From contig NZ_JAERPS020000009.1 in NCBI RefSeq assembly GCF_016918075.2, positions 1 to 64,000 of the forward strand: DNA of 64,000 bases, written 5' to 3'. How positions within the stretch are numbered: position 1 is the first letter of the stretch; the number at the start of each line of letters is the position of its first letter. A program made the translations under genes and the position numbers. Below are positions 47,761 through 57,941 of the stretch, piece by piece. This DNA comes from Rheinheimera maricola. Its GTDB lineage: Bacteria > Pseudomonadota > Gammaproteobacteria > Enterobacterales > Alteromonadaceae. Under the pieces are notes generated by a model. The model searched no databases and had not been told where the DNA came from. It was given only the letters and a program-made list of their open reading frames with translations.

Positions 47761-50198
47761 GGCGCGGCTGTCGGTAAAATACTGTGAATACTTTGCACCA
47801 CTTCATTGCGCAGCAGCTGGCTGACTGTGTCATTTAGCTGGTGCAGCTGCGCAGTAGCACTGACACGACTATGCTCGTCAGTGTGGGTGTAGCCATTATC
47901 TTTTAAGGCATTGACCAGGGTAGCAAACAGCTGTTTATCATAGTACTCCGGAGCGGTAATGCCGTGCAGCTGCAACAAACGCTGCGCAAGTTCATGGCTT
48001 TGCTTCTCCAATGCGCCGCGGCTTTGCGGACCTTGGCTGGTAACCAGTTGTATAACCATGGCGTAACGCTGCAGTGTGTGTTCGGCATTATGTGCCAGTA
48101 AGCTGAGCATAAAGTAGCCTTTGCTATGCTGCACCGGAGCACGGTAGTTGTCACCGTGCTGCTCTGCCAGGCCGCTGGCAGTAAGTTGCTGCAGTATCGC
48201 TGCACAATAAGTTTCCACTGAACTGATCTGCAGAAACAACTCCTGTTGCAACAGCGGATACAGCTGCTGCACTATAGCGCTCAGTTGCGCCAAACTTAGA
48301 TTGCGTTGATGCAAAATGGCGCTGGCTATAATGGCTGGCAGCATAAAGATATGCAAAATATTGTTGCGGTAGTAGCTCAGCAAAATGGCGTTATCGTCAT
48401 TCAGGCTAATGAGTTGGCCAAAACTGTCGTTATGCTGCTGTATCTTCTGCAGGCTAAGCGCATGGTCGATAAGTTGTTCTGCACTGTCTTCTGGTTGTGT
48501 TATCTGCTGATGGTAAGGCACTGAGCGTTGTAGTTCTAGATAAAAACTGATTTGCTCTGACAGCTCTGCGCGGGTCAGGGTATGTTTATCTGTTGCCAGC
48601 AAACACAGCGCAATCAGGTTTATACTGTTTAACGCGGCGGCATGGTTAATGCGCTGCATCATCTGCTCTGCTAACTGTGCTACCACCGGGTTAAGCCATT
48701 GTGGCTTTTGCACTTCCATTGGATCAATATCTTGCTTCCAGTCAGGTACCTGCTGGTTTAAATAGTTGTTCAGTGTAACTGGCTCGCCAAAATTGACATA
48801 GCCATAGCCATAATCACGCAGATTGCGGATGGCTTTTATCACACCCCACACCGACTCCTTTTGTTTGCCAGAGCCTTTTAACTCGCGCAGGTAAGTGTTC
48901 ACTTCCATTACATGTTCGTAGCCAAGATACACTGGCACTAAGGATACCGGGCGTTCAATACCACGCAGCATAGATTGCAAAGTCATCGCCAGCATGCCGG
49001 TTTTCGGCTGCAATAAACGGCCAGTGCGGCTGCGGCCTCCCTCGCTGTAGTATTTTATTGAATAGCCTTTACTGAACAGCTGGCACAGATATTCACGAAA
49101 CACGGCAGAATAGAGCTTGTTACCGCTGAAACTACGGCGGATAAAAAAAGCACCTCCGCGGCGAAAAATAGGTCCGGCTGGCCAAAAATTCAGGTTAATA
49201 CCGGCGGCAATATGCGGTGGTGCCAAGCCTTGTTGGTAAATAACGTAGCTCAAGAGTAAATAATCCATATGGCTGCGGTGGCAAGGCACATACACGATTT
49301 CATGGCCTTTCTGGGCTAAATCACGCAGCATATCGGCGTTGTGAACCTTAATGCCTTTATACAGTTTATGCCACAGCCAGCGTAGTATTCTGTCACCAAC
49401 CCGCAGTGTTGACGCGCGGTAATCGGCGGCAATTTCCAACAGTAATTTACGTGCCTCCAGTCGGGCGGCTTTGACAGAAATGCGCTTACTCTTCGCTTCA
49501 TCGTCAATGGCTTTTTTCAACGCCGGGGCTGCCAGCAGGGAGTTAAACAACTGTGCACGGTTGACCAACTTAGGCCCGGTAGCCGCCAGCCGCTGCCGGT
49601 AGAAGTGAAAACGTGACATACGCAGCAGTTTATGCGCTGTGGTTAATTCGGCGCCAAATTTTGCCGCCATTTTTTGCAGTGAGACTGGCTGGCTAAACCG
49701 CACTAAAGTATGGCGGCCAGAGATCAGCACAATAAGAATTTTAGCCAACCAGTTGGGTGCATGGGCCTCGCCCAGCAGCCATTTAATACTGTTTTCCTTA
49801 CCCGGTGCCCGGCCCCAAAGCAAGGCTACTGGCATCAGTTGGGCATCTAAGTCTGCATCAGCAAGATGAGCTTGCAGCAATACCTGACCTTGTGCCAAAG
49901 CGCTGGTTTTGCCACGTTTGAATAGCAAAGTATGTGGCTTTTCCAGAAATAACGTGCGCGGATACTGAGCACCATTCAGGCTGACATCCGCGGCAGGGTC
50001 GGGTAGGCCTAGCTTGCTGCAGATACGACGGATAGCGGCAAAGTCTGCCGCTGACTCGGTTGCACAGACATATAGCAATGGCTTTTGTGGGTCTAGTGAT
50101 AGCTCTGCTACGGGTTGCTCGGGTACAATTTTGTACTTAAGGAATGGCCACATTGGCCACTTCAATAAAGCTGAAAATAATTTTACCGGCCACAACAT
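47757..50198 (-). CDS. plsB: Glycerol-3-phosphate 1-O-acyltransferase
   Basis: First acylation step of phospholipid synthesis, at the inner membrane. 813 residues from the ATG at 50198 (E. coli 807). The catalytic HX4D motif is in [15 protein letters not shown]; the glycerol-phosphate site shows [10 protein letters not shown] and [21 protein letters not shown]. The open frame runs about 60 codons further upstream, but that stretch would cross the lexA control region. Divergent from lexA, an arrangement also seen in E. coli. Confidence 0.95.
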   Translation of the reverse strand: MLWPVKLFSALLKWPMWPFLKYKIVPEQPVAELSLDPQKPLLYVCATESAADFAAIRRICSKLGLPDPAADVSLNGAQYPRTLFLEKPHTLLFKRGKTSALAQGQVLLQAHLADADLDAQLMPVALLWGRAPGKENSIKWLLGEAHAPNWLAKILIVLISGRHTLVRFSQPVSLQKMAAKFGAELTTAHKLLRMSRFHFYRQRLAATGPKLVNRAQLFNSLLAAPALKKAIDDEAKSKRISVKAARLEARKLLLEIAADYRASTLRVGDRILRWLWHKLYKGIKVHNADMLRDLAQKGHEIVYVPCHRSHMDYLLLSYVIYQQGLAPPHIAAGINLNFWPAGPIFRRGGAFFIRRSFSGNKLYSAVFREYLCQLFSKGYSIKYYSEGGRSRTGRLLQPKTGMLAMTLQSMLRGIERPVSLVPVYLGYEHVMEVNTYLRELKGSGKQKESVWGVIKAIRNLRDYGYGYVNFGEPVTLNNYLNQQVPDWKQDIDPMEVQKPQWLNPVVAQLAEQMMQRINHAAALNSINLIALCLLATDKHTLTRAELSEQISFYLELQRSVPYHQQITQPEDSAEQLIDHALSLQKIQQHNDSFGQLISLNDDNAILLSYYRNNILHIFMLPAIIASAILHQRNLSLAQLSAIVQQLYPLLQQELFLQISSVETYCAAILQQLTASGLAEQHGDNYRAPVQHSKGYFMLSLLAHNAEHTLQRYAMVIQLVTSQGPQSRGALEKQSHELAQRLLQLHGITAPEYYDKQLFATLVNALKDNGYTHTDEHSRVSATAQLHQLNDTVSQLLRNEVVQSIHSILPTAAP

Positions 50199-50295
50199 CG
50201 CTATCTCACTTTCGTTTGCAAAGTGGTATAGCATAACATGGCGCAGCAGTGTGGAAAATTGCGCGCTGCTACAGAAACTTGCATTTGTATTACGC

Positions 50296-50333
50296 CTGTA
50301 TATACTCACAGTATTCACTGTACAGGTAACCAG
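50296..50333 (+). promoter_or_regulatory. Two LexA (SOS) boxes in front of lexA
   Basis: CTGTATATACTCACAG (50296-50311) is a perfect CTGT-N8-ACAG box. CTGTACAGGTAACCAG (50318-50333) is a second, imperfect box ending CCAG, as does the second lexA box of E. coli. A TTGCAT (50279-50284) and TATACT (50301-50306) pair lies across the first box, so bound LexA would block it. The second box ends four bases before the start codon. Confidence 0.93.
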
Positions 50334-50337
50334 CATT

Positions 50338-50955
50338 ATGAGACCACTTACGCCTCGCCAGGCAGAAATTCTGCAACTGATCAAAGACTATCAACTAGAC
50401 AGCGGTATGCCACCAACCCGCGCTGAAATAGCTCAACAGCTTGGGTTTAAATCAGCCAATGCTGCTGAAGAACATTTAAAAGCACTGGCAAAAAAAGGTG
50501 TAATTGAAATGATGCCCGGTACCTCACGTGGTATCAGGTTGGTTGATACCAGTGAGCCAGAGCAATTGGGGTTACCACTTATCGGTAAAGTAGCAGCAGG
50601 GCAGCCTATTTTGGCAACAGAACATGTGCAAGACTATTACCAGGTAGATGCTAATTTGTTTAAACCTCACGCTGATTTTTTACTGCGGGTACAAGGCATG
50701 AGCATGCAGGATATTGGTATTCTCGACGGTGACTTGCTGGCGGTGCATAAAACCAACCAGGCTCAGCCCGGCCAGGTTGTTGTCGCGCGGGTTGATGAAG
50801 ATGTCACAGTTAAACGGTTTCAGCGAGATGGCAACACCGTACTACTGCAGAGTGAAAACAAAGATTTTAATGTAATTAAAGTAGACTTGCGAGCGCAGCA
50901 TTTTGTTATTGAAGGTTTGGCTGTGGGCGTGATCCGCAACGGCAGCTGGTTATAA
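50338..50955 (+). CDS. lexA: SOS repressor LexA
   Basis: Represses DNA-damage genes and cleaves itself when RecA filaments form. 205 residues. The DNA-binding domain (about 1-65) begins [19 protein letters not shown]; the cleavage site is the Ala-Gly in KVAAGQPIL; the catalytic Ser is in [11 protein letters not shown] and the Lys in DVTVKRFQ. The start at 50338 lies just after the second LexA box, which shows autoregulation. A longer open frame upstream crosses plsB and the operators and is not used. Confidence 0.98.
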   Translation: MRPLTPRQAEILQLIKDYQLDSGMPPTRAEIAQQLGFKSANAAEEHLKALAKKGVIEMMPGTSRGIRLVDTSEPEQLGLPLIGKVAAGQPILATEHVQDYYQVDANLFKPHADFLLRVQGMSMQDIGILDGDLLAVHKTNQAQPGQVVVARVDEDVTVKRFQRDGNTVLLQSENKDFNVIKVDLRAQHFVIEGLAVGVIRNGSWL

Positions 50956-51261
50956 TTTGTACTAAGCTCAATAGGTTAATTACTAAGGGGCGCTGGTATG
51001 ACCACTAAGGTTTGCCGGCGCTTTTAGCATTTAGGGGTTTACACTGACCACGATTTGGATGATTCTTAGGCTGAAACTGATTAAATAATAACAATAGGGT
51101 CAGTTCCGGCGTCAGCGCTAGCCCTGCAGCCGATACTTACAATAACAATAATAAACTGATGAAACTTCATACATGGGTTCGGTGTGAGTGAGTAAGAACC
51201 GTGCGGTACTGTGTACTTAGTTTCTGCAGTTTGCTTTGCAAAATGACAGAGGAGAAGTCCA
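50956..51261 (+). other. Intergenic region: lexA terminator candidate and oxidase leader
   Basis: A 306-base gap. GCGCTGG (50990-50996) and CCGGCGC (51015-51021), with one wobble pair and followed by TTTT, could end lexA transcripts, though the 18-base loop makes it a weak call. The rest, before coxB, is AT-rich with short repeats of AATAACAATA. No operator is recognised. GAGGAGAAG at 51250-51258 is the ribosome binding site of coxB. Confidence 0.4.
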
Positions 51262-52404
51262 GTGACGAAAACGCGTAGTCTTCGTTGGTCGCTGCCAAGC
51301 CTGCTTTTAGCTGCAACAGCTAACGCAACGGATATGCCCCTTAATATGACCAAAGGGGTAACAGAGATAAGTCAGCAGGTTTACGATCTGCATATGACGA
51401 TTTTCTGGATTTGTTGCGCTATTGGTGCAGTGGTGTTCGGGATCATGTTTTGGTCCATCGTTCGCCATCGTAAAGCGCGTGGTGTGCAACCAGCTCAATT
51501 CCATGAAAGTACTAAAGTAGAAATACTTTGGACCGCTATACCGGTAATTATTCTGATTATTATGGCTATTCCGGCCACCAAAACGCTAATTGCAATGGAA
51601 GACACTACAGAGGCCGATGTCACTGTGCTGGTTACCGGATCGCAGTGGAAATGGCACTACAAGTACCTCAATCATGATGTAGAGTTTTACTCGTTGCTGG
51701 CGACGCCAAGAGAGCAAATTATTAATAAATTTGCTAAAGGTGAAAATTACCTGCTCGAAGTTGACCGTCCACTGGTAATCCCTACTGGTAAAAAAGTGCG
51801 CTTCCTGATGACTTCTGATGATGTTATCCATTCCTGGTGGGTGCCGGCCTTTGCCGTGAAAAAAGACGCTAACCCCGGCTTTATTAACGAAGCCTGGACC
51901 AAAGTAGAGCAACCGGGCATATACCGTGGCCAATGCGCCGAGTTATGCGGCAAAGACCACGGCTATATGCCAATAGTGGTGGTTGCTAAAGCACCGGCCG
52001 ATTACGATGCTTGGCTTAATGGTGAAGCAGAGCGTATTGCTAAAGCCAAAGCAGAAGAGCAAGAGTTACTGTCGATGAACATGTCGATGGAAGAGTTGAT
52101 GAGCGTAGGCGAACGCACTTATACCGCATATTGTGCTGCATGCCATCAACCTAATGGCGAAGGCTTACCTGGTATATTCCCGGCGCTGAAAGGCAGTGCC
52201 ATGGCACTGAATGATATACCTGGGCATATTAATATTGTGCTTAATGGTCAGGCCGGCACCGCAATGCAGGCTTACGCCAAACAACTTAGTTTAAAAGAAA
52301 TTGCCGCCGTCATTACCTATGAGCGAAATGCCTGGGGTAACAATACTGGCGAACTGGTGCAGGCAGCTGATGTGCATGCAGTCATGCAAGGTAAAGGGGA
52401 TTAA
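51262..52404 (+). CDS. coxB: Cytochrome c oxidase subunit II fused to cytochrome c (caa3-like)
   Basis: Takes electrons from cytochrome c into the oxidase. 380 residues, longer than a plain subunit II. Signal peptide (1-22), two membrane helices (about 45-70 and 88-108), the CuA domain with RGQCAELCGKDHGYMP (Cys, Cys, His, Met ligands) and a C-terminal cytochrome c domain (about 275-365) with CAACH and a later Met candidate in TAMQAYA. The fusion can make the complex a caa3-like enzyme. Starts at GTG (51262) behind a strong GGAG site. First gene of the oxidase operon. Confidence 0.95.
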   Translation: MTKTRSLRWSLPSLLLAATANATDMPLNMTKGVTEISQQVYDLHMTIFWICCAIGAVVFGIMFWSIVRHRKARGVQPAQFHESTKVEILWTAIPVIILIIMAIPATKTLIAMEDTTEADVTVLVTGSQWKWHYKYLNHDVEFYSLLATPREQIINKFAKGENYLLEVDRPLVIPTGKKVRFLMTSDDVIHSWWVPAFAVKKDANPGFINEAWTKVEQPGIYRGQCAELCGKDHGYMPIVVVAKAPADYDAWLNGEAERIAKAKAEEQELLSMNMSMEELMSVGERTYTAYCAACHQPNGEGLPGIFPALKGSAMALNDIPGHINIVLNGQAGTAMQAYAKQLSLKEIAAVITYERNAWGNNTGELVQAADVHAVMQGKGD

Positions 52405-52407
52405 CGG

Positions 52408-53997
52408 ATGAGTGCAGCAGTGACAGATCATGAACATGATCACGAGCATCATGACCATAAACCCAGCGGAATAAAGCGCTGGTTCTACACCACCAACCAT
52501 AAAGATATCGGTAGCATGTATCTGATATTTGCGCTGGTGATGTTCTTTATTGGCGGCGCCATGGCAATGGTGATCCGGGCTGAGTTGTTCCAGCCGGGTA
52601 TGCAGTTTGTTGAACCTAACTTTTTCAATCAGATGACGACTGTACATGGTCTGATTATGGTGTTTGGTGCGGTTATGCCCGCCTTTACCGGCCTGGCTAA
52701 CTGGATGATCCCGATGATGATTGGCGCGCCGGACATGGCGCTACCAAGGATGAACAACTGGAGCTTCTGGATTTTACCATTCGCTTTCTTAATCCTATTA
52801 ATGTCGTTGTTTATGCCAGGCGGTGGCCCAAGCTTTGGTTGGACCTTCTATGCGCCGTTATCAACTACTTACAGTGGCGACAGTACAGCGTTGTTTGTGT
52901 TCTCCGTACACATAATGGGCATATCGTCGATAATGGGTGCCATTAACGTGATCGTGACCATTTTTAACTTGCGTGCCCCGGGCATGACCTGGATGAAAAT
53001 GCCATTGTTTGTATGGACGTGGCTAATCACAGCGTTTTTGCTAATTATGGTAATGCCAGTGTTAGCCGGCGTAGTGACTATGGTATTAACCGATAAATAT
53101 TTCGCTACCAGCTTCTTTGATGCTGCCGGTGGTGGTGACCCAGTGTTATTCCAACATATTTTCTGGTTCTTTGGTCATCCTGAAGTGTACATCATGATAC
53201 TGCCAGCCTTTGGTATTGTGTCCAGCATTGTGCCTACATTCGCACGCAAACCACTGTTTGGTTATGCGTCTATGGTGTATGCAACCTCAAGTATCGCGCT
53301 ATTGTCATTTTTGGTGTGGGCGCACCATATGTTTACCACGGGTATGCCGGTAGCAGGTGCGCTGTTCTTTATGTATTGCACCATGTTGATTGCAGTACCC
53401 ACCGGGGTAAAAGTGTTTAACTGGGTGGCAACCATGTGGCGCGGTGCCATGACCTTTGAAGTGCCGATGATGTTCGCATTGGCATTTATCGTGCTATTTA
53501 CCATTGGTGGTTTTTCTGGCTTGATGCTGGCAATAACCCCGGCAGACTTCCAGTATCACGATACCTACTTTGTGGTGGCACATTTCCATTATGTGCTGGT
53601 TACGGGTGCGGTGTTCTCGATTATTGCCGGTGCTTACTACTGGTTACCTAAGTGGACTGGCTTTATGTATGACGAAAAGCTGGGGCAATGGCATTTTTGG
53701 TGTTCATTAATTTCAGTAAACTTGTTATTTTTCCCCATGCACTTTGTTGGCTTGGCTGGTATGCCGCGGCGTATTCCTGATTATGCATTGCAATTTGCTG
53801 ATTTCAATGCCTTTATCAGTATTGGTGGGTTCCTGTTTGGTGCCTCGCAGCTGATCTTTGTCTGGGTGTTGGTGAAATGCGCTCGTGGTGGTGAGAAAGC
53901 AACTGCCCAAGTATGGGAAGGTGCTGAAGGTTTGGAATGGGAAGTTCCGTCACCGGCGCCATACCATACCTTTGAAACGCCACCTGTGATTAAGTAG
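52408..53997 (+). CDS. ctaD: Cytochrome c oxidase subunit I
   Basis: Catalytic, proton-pumping subunit with heme a and the heme a3-CuB centre. 529 residues, twelve membrane helices. FWFFGHPEVYIMILP has the His-Tyr pair and Glu of the A1-type D channel; WAHHMFTTGMP has the CuB His pair; VVAHFHYVLVTG binds both hemes. A His/Asp-rich N-terminus (EHDHEHHDH) precedes the fold. Three bases separate it from coxB. Confidence 0.97.
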   Translation: MSAAVTDHEHDHEHHDHKPSGIKRWFYTTNHKDIGSMYLIFALVMFFIGGAMAMVIRAELFQPGMQFVEPNFFNQMTTVHGLIMVFGAVMPAFTGLANWMIPMMIGAPDMALPRMNNWSFWILPFAFLILLMSLFMPGGGPSFGWTFYAPLSTTYSGDSTALFVFSVHIMGISSIMGAINVIVTIFNLRAPGMTWMKMPLFVWTWLITAFLLIMVMPVLAGVVTMVLTDKYFATSFFDAAGGGDPVLFQHIFWFFGHPEVYIMILPAFGIVSSIVPTFARKPLFGYASMVYATSSIALLSFLVWAHHMFTTGMPVAGALFFMYCTMLIAVPTGVKVFNWVATMWRGAMTFEVPMMFALAFIVLFTIGGFSGLMLAITPADFQYHDTYFVVAHFHYVLVTGAVFSIIAGAYYWLPKWTGFMYDEKLGQWHFWCSLISVNLLFFPMHFVGLAGMPRRIPDYALQFADFNAFISIGGFLFGASQLIFVWVLVKCARGGEKATAQVWEGAEGLEWEVPSPAPYHTFETPPVIK

Positions 53998-54006
53998 GAG
54001 CTGGCA

Positions 54007-54567
54007 ATGGCACTGAAACATAAACCGTTAACCGTAAAATTAGCCGTCATTGCGCTGGCTATGTTCGGCTTTGGTTTTGCTTTGGTGCCACTTTACGATG
54101 TGTTTTGTGACCTGACCGGCTTAAATGGTAAAACGGCGGTAACTGCAGCAACCGCTGAAGCTGCACAGATTGATATCAGTCGAGAGGTGGTAATTGAGTT
54201 TATCGCCCGGCCCAATAAGCAGATGCCGTGGCTGTTTCAACCCGAAGTAACCCGCATGACAGTGCACCCGGGAGAGATTCATATCATGAACTACCTGGCT
54301 GAAAACCCGACCGACAAAATGATTGTTGGTCAGGCTGTGCCGTCCGTTTCGCCTGGTCAGGCTGCATTATACTTTCACAAAATAGAGTGTTTTTGCTTTA
54401 CCCAGCAACAGCTGGCGGGCGGCAAAAACATGCTGATGCCGTTACAATTTTATGTGGACCCGGCACTGCCAAGCCAGTTCAGTACTATTACGCTGTCTTA
54501 CACCTTGTATGATGTAACCAGCGCCTGGTCTGGCGACAGTGCAACGTCCTCCCAACTTGGGGAATAA
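54007..54567 (+). CDS. ctaG: Cytochrome c oxidase assembly protein CtaG/Cox11
   Basis: Delivers copper to CuB of subunit I. 186 residues: one N-terminal helix (about 10-30), VPLYDVFCDLTGLNGKT just after it, and the copper-binding Cys pair in IECFCFTQQQL in the periplasmic domain. TAGGAG lies before the ATG. Placed between subunits I and III, as is usual. Confidence 0.96.
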   Translation: MALKHKPLTVKLAVIALAMFGFGFALVPLYDVFCDLTGLNGKTAVTAATAEAAQIDISREVVIEFIARPNKQMPWLFQPEVTRMTVHPGEIHIMNYLAENPTDKMIVGQAVPSVSPGQAALYFHKIECFCFTQQQLAGGKNMLMPLQFYVDPALPSQFSTITLSYTLYDVTSAWSGDSATSSQLGE

Positions 54568-54568
54568 C

Positions 54569-55450
54569 ATGAGTGATAAAGCTTACGAAAAGTACTATGT
54601 TCCCGCTCAGAGCCCGTGGCCGATTGTCGGCGCCGTGGCACTGTTTTTAATCGCCTTTGGCGCAGGCACCTTTGTCAATGAAGTAACGAAGCAACAACCG
54701 GGTTTTGGTGGTTATATGTTGGCCGCCGGTTTTGTGGTGTTGATTTTTATGCTGTTTGGCTGGTTTAAAAATGTCATAGATGAGTCGATGAGTGGCTTGT
54801 ACAGCGCCCAGATGGATCGCTCTTTCCGTCAGGGCATGAGCTGGTTCATTGTATCGGAAGTGATGTTTTTTATGGCGTTCTTCGGAGCGCTGTTTTACGG
54901 TCGCGTGATTGCATTGGACTGGTTAAGTGGTGGCAGTAACAATGCCATGACATTTGAAATTCTATGGCCTAGTTTTGAAGCCATGTGGCCTTTACTGAAA
55001 ACGCCGGGTGGTATAGAAACGCAAGCGATGCCTGCCACGGGATTGCCATTAATTAACACAGCAATTCTGATAATTTCGTCTATTACGCTGCATTTTGCGC
55101 ATACTGGTTTAGAACAGAATAAGCGCGGCCAATTAAAGCTAATGCTGCTGGTTACGTTATTGCTGGGTGCTGTGTTCTTGTGCTTACAAGTGTATGAATA
55201 TATTCATGCTTATCGTGACCTGGGCCTGACGTTGGCATCTGGCTTTTATGGTAACACCTTCTTTTTGCTCACCGGTTTTCACGGTATGCATGTAACTTTA
55301 GGTGCCATTATCCTGTTGTTTGTATTTTTCCGCGTTTTAAAAGGACATTTTACGCCAGAGAAGCACTTTGCGTTCCAAGCCGCGGCTTGGTACTGGCACT
55401 TTGTTGATGTCGTCTGGCTTTGTCTATATGTGTTTGTGTACGTAATTTAG
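54569..55450 (+). CDS. coxC: Cytochrome c oxidase subunit III
   Basis: Structural oxidase subunit that stabilises the proton-pumping core. 293 residues, seven helices. FRQGMSWFIVSEVMFFMAFFG and FFLLTGFHGMHVTLGAI are the family marks; the C-terminus WYWHFVDVVWLCLYVFVY is typical. I start at the ATG at 54569, right after the ctaG stop; an in-frame codon at 54539 falls within ctaG. Confidence 0.96.
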   Translation: MSDKAYEKYYVPAQSPWPIVGAVALFLIAFGAGTFVNEVTKQQPGFGGYMLAAGFVVLIFMLFGWFKNVIDESMSGLYSAQMDRSFRQGMSWFIVSEVMFFMAFFGALFYGRVIALDWLSGGSNNAMTFEILWPSFEAMWPLLKTPGGIETQAMPATGLPLINTAILIISSITLHFAHTGLEQNKRGQLKLMLLVTLLLGAVFLCLQVYEYIHAYRDLGLTLASGFYGNTFFLLTGFHGMHVTLGAIILLFVFFRVLKGHFTPEKHFAFQAAAWYWHFVDVVWLCLYVFVYVI

Positions 55451-55452
55451 TA

Positions 55453-55662
55453 CTAGTAAGGCCTGGGGTTGGCGTCGATCAGCCCCAGAGCCTGTGCAAC
55501 AAGAATAATTAGTAACACTATGGCGGAGTACATTACCCGTCGACCCAGATAACGTGACATTCTAACCTCTGGCTGAGGTTGTCTAACCATCACCAACCCG
55601 GCACGGGCAAGGTTAATAATAATAAAAAGTAGTAGTGCGATGATAATAAGTTTAATCAACAT
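55453..55662 (-). CDS. DUF2909-like small membrane protein, antisense in the oxidase operon
   Basis: A 69-residue protein with two membrane helices (about 3-26 and 44-64) and a basic loop between them (RQPQPEVRMSRYLGRR). It matches my memory of DUF2909, found near oxidase genes in gammaproteobacteria. It lies on the minus strand between coxC and the SURF1 gene, with three bases from the coxC stop and 26 bases to the SURF1 start. The operon transcript would therefore carry its antisense. Confidence 0.75.
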   Translation of the reverse strand: MLIKLIIIALLLFIIINLARAGLVMVRQPQPEVRMSRYLGRRVMYSAIVLLIILVAQALGLIDANPRPY

Positions 55663-55688
55663 CGGTTATAGCCTCCGGAGTCTTGGTT

Positions 55689-56420
55689 ATGCGCATTAAA
55701 CTGGCGCAACAGATTTTCGCCTTCAATACGCTATGGCTCTGCCTCACTTTGACCGCTTTTGCTATTTTAATCAACTTGTCCTGGTGGCAGCTAAGCCGCG
55801 CCGGCGAAAAAACCGAACAACTGCAGCGCCTGGCGCAATTACAGGCCAATGGCGCTTTGCAACCGGCGCAGCTAAGCCTGTTGGCCGCGGAAGATATTGA
55901 CGGTGCGCCATTACAAGGCGAGGCGCGCTGGCTGGCGCCTTACATTTGGCTACTCGACAATCAGATTGTTAGTGGCAAAGTGGGTTATGACGTTATTGTG
56001 GCTGTGCAAGCTACAGGCTTGGCCACACCGCTGCTGGTAAACCTGGGCTGGCTGGCCGGAACTAGCAGCCGTGATCTGCTGCCGCAGCCTGAGATAGCCG
56101 AACAATTTCAGCTCCAGGGCTTGCTGCGGGTTAACGTTGACGGCTTAATGTTACTGGGTCAAAACGCGGAAGATAATGGCCAATGGCCCATGCGGATACA
56201 ACAAATAGATTATGCAGAGTTGTCGCGCCATAGCGGTTTAGCGCTGTTTCCGGCATTGTTGTATCAACAGCAAAACAGTAAATTTGAACCGCACTACCAA
56301 CCAGTAGTTTTACCGCCAGAGAAGCATCGGGGGTATGCATTGCAATGGTTTTTGTTAGGCGTAGCGGTGCTCGGCGTGGCACTGGCAGCAAGCCACCAGG
56401 GGAGAGCCAAAGGTGAATAA
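55689..56420 (+). CDS. SURF1-family oxidase assembly protein
   Basis: A 243-residue inner-membrane protein that aids heme a insertion into subunit I. Two helices, at about 15-35 and 215-235, flank a periplasmic domain. NLSWWQLSRAGEK at the start, GYDVIVAVQ with the following LLVNLGWLAG, and HRGYALQWFLLGVAV at the end are the family signatures. The ATG at 55689 follows GGAG at eight bases; a TTG two codons earlier is not needed. The 3' end overlaps the next gene by 8 bases. Confidence 0.93.
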   Translation: MRIKLAQQIFAFNTLWLCLTLTAFAILINLSWWQLSRAGEKTEQLQRLAQLQANGALQPAQLSLLAAEDIDGAPLQGEARWLAPYIWLLDNQIVSGKVGYDVIVAVQATGLATPLLVNLGWLAGTSSRDLLPQPEIAEQFQLQGLLRVNVDGLMLLGQNAEDNGQWPMRIQQIDYAELSRHSGLALFPALLYQQQNSKFEPHYQPVVLPPEKHRGYALQWFLLGVAVLGVALAASHQGRAKGE

Positions 56421-56928
56421 GAAAAAATTTCTGCTGTTATTTGTTTTGTGCTGTGGCGTGCCGCTGCTTGCTGCGAAGATAGTGTTGGAAATGGGCTGGT
56501 TTAATGGCGGTGTCTCGAGCAAAGGGCTGTGGCAGACCAGCGAAGTGTTTCTGCTTCCTGCCAGTGCAGAAAAGGCACATTGGCGTTTAGCAGTAGCACC
56601 GGCTGCAGATAGCTGTGACAAGTTGTGTGAGCAGGGGCTATATACTGTAAAACAACTGTACTTGGGGTTAGGAAGAAAGCAGCAACATGTACAGCCGCTG
56701 CTGCTGGGTTCGTTTGCATTGCCAGCTGAGTATGCTGCATTTATCAGCCAAGATGCGACTCAGACGATACCACAGTCACTGCAAAATCATATTTTGTTAA
56801 TAGATCAGCAAGGTCTGGTGCTGTTGAGTTATCCCATGCCAATGGTTGAAACCGACATGGCGGCAATAGCGAAAGCGATAAGACAAGATTTACTTAAACT
56901 TCTTAACTACGACCGGACCAGCGTATGA
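56413..56928 (+). CDS. Oxidase-cluster membrane protein of unknown function
   Basis: A 171-residue protein with one N-terminal helix (about 5-23) and a periplasmic domain. Two Cys in DSCDKLCEQGLY sit where thioredoxin-fold proteins have their active site, followed by a predicted alpha/beta pattern ending ILLIDQQGLVLLSYP; a divergent thioredoxin/SCO-like fold is possible. Proteins of this kind sit between SURF1 and CtaA in many gammaproteobacterial oxidase clusters. Starts at GTG (56413) after GGAGAG; overlaps neighbours by 8 and 4 bases. Confidence 0.7.
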   Translation: MNKKKFLLLFVLCCGVPLLAAKIVLEMGWFNGGVSSKGLWQTSEVFLLPASAEKAHWRLAVAPAADSCDKLCEQGLYTVKQLYLGLGRKQQHVQPLLLGSFALPAEYAAFISQDATQTIPQSLQNHILLIDQQGLVLLSYPMPMVETDMAAIAKAIRQDLLKLLNYDRTSV

Positions 56929-57941
56929 AACAGCAACAATGGCTGGCGACTATCGCCATTTTTCTGACTATGGGCGTAATTTTACTTGGTGCCTATACGC
57001 GTTTAACTGATGCAGGCTTAGGTTGCCCAGATTGGCCCGGCTGTTATGGTTTCCTGAAAGTACCAGTGCAGGACCATCATGTTGCAGCGGCGCAGCAAGC
57101 GTTCCCAGAGCGGCCTCTGGAGCCACATAAAGCCTGGAATGAGATGGTGCATCGTTATTTCGCAGGTAGCCTTGGGCTGCTTATCGCGACGATATTTTTT
57201 GTTGCCTTGTTTAACCGCCAAAGCCCTAAGCTGTTGCCCTGTGTATTGCTGGCACTGGTAGTATTTCAGGCGGCATTGGGCATGTGGACGGTGACACTAA
57301 ACTTATTGCCGCTGGTTGTTATGGGACATTTGTTAGGCGGGTTTACCCTGCTTAGCTTGCTTGCTGTACATTGGTTGCGGTTGCATCCACAGTATAGGGT
57401 GCAAGAGCCAAAGTTATTGTCGTTAAAACCTTTCGCGGCATTGTCTATTATTGTGTTAGTTGCCCAAATCGCATTGGGGGGCTGGACTGCAGCAAACTAT
57501 GCTGCGCTAGCCTGTATCGAATTGCCCGTGTGTGAGGCCGGTTGGCTGCAGCGGATGGATATCAATGAAGCCTTTGATTTACATCTCGGGCATGATGACT
57601 ACGAATACGGCGTAATGTCAGCCGAGGCGCGTCAGACGGTGCATGTGTTTCATCGTTTTGGCGCTATTATTACCTTGCTGATACTCGCTACATTTTTACT
57701 GCAGTTATGGCGTCGGGCAACCAATTCGGTAATAAAGCGCCTGACGCTGGCTGCTGGCTCATTATTGCTGCTACAGTTTAGCCTGGGTGTACTTAATGTT
57801 GCACTGCACTTACCACTGGCCAATGCTGTGGCGCACAACTTTGTTGCCGCCAATTTATTGATGGTATTAGTGTTAATTTTCATGCAGTTGCGTGGCAGCA
57901 ACGCAAAACACAGCAAGACAACCAGCAAGGAATCGCTATGA
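56925..57941 (+). CDS. ctaA: Heme A synthase CtaA/Cox15
   Basis: Oxidises the methyl group of heme O to the formyl group of heme A, the cofactor of subunit I. 338 residues, eight helices. [21 protein letters not shown] marks the N-terminus with its Cys pair, and conserved heme-binding His lie in [25 protein letters not shown] and VAHNF. Four-base overlaps on both sides (ATGA). Confidence 0.96.
   Translation: MKQQQWLATIAIFLTMGVILLGAYTRLTDAGLGCPDWPGCYGFLKVPVQDHHVAAAQQAFPERPLEPHKAWNEMVHRYFAGSLGLLIATIFFVALFNRQSPKLLPCVLLALVVFQAALGMWTVTLNLLPLVVMGHLLGGFTLLSLLAVHWLRLHPQYRVQEPKLLSLKPFAALSIIVLVAQIALGGWTAANYAALACIELPVCEAGWLQRMDINEAFDLHLGHDDYEYGVMSAEARQTVHVFHRFGAIITLLILATFLLQLWRRATNSVIKRLTLAAGSLLLLQFSLGVLNVALHLPLANAVAHNFVAANLLMVLVLIFMQLRGSNAKHSKTTSKESL

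Noticed and set aside
50014-50337. Extended lexA reading frame upstream of 50338
   Set aside because: It would cover plsB in antisense and the LexA operators; the family start is at 50338.
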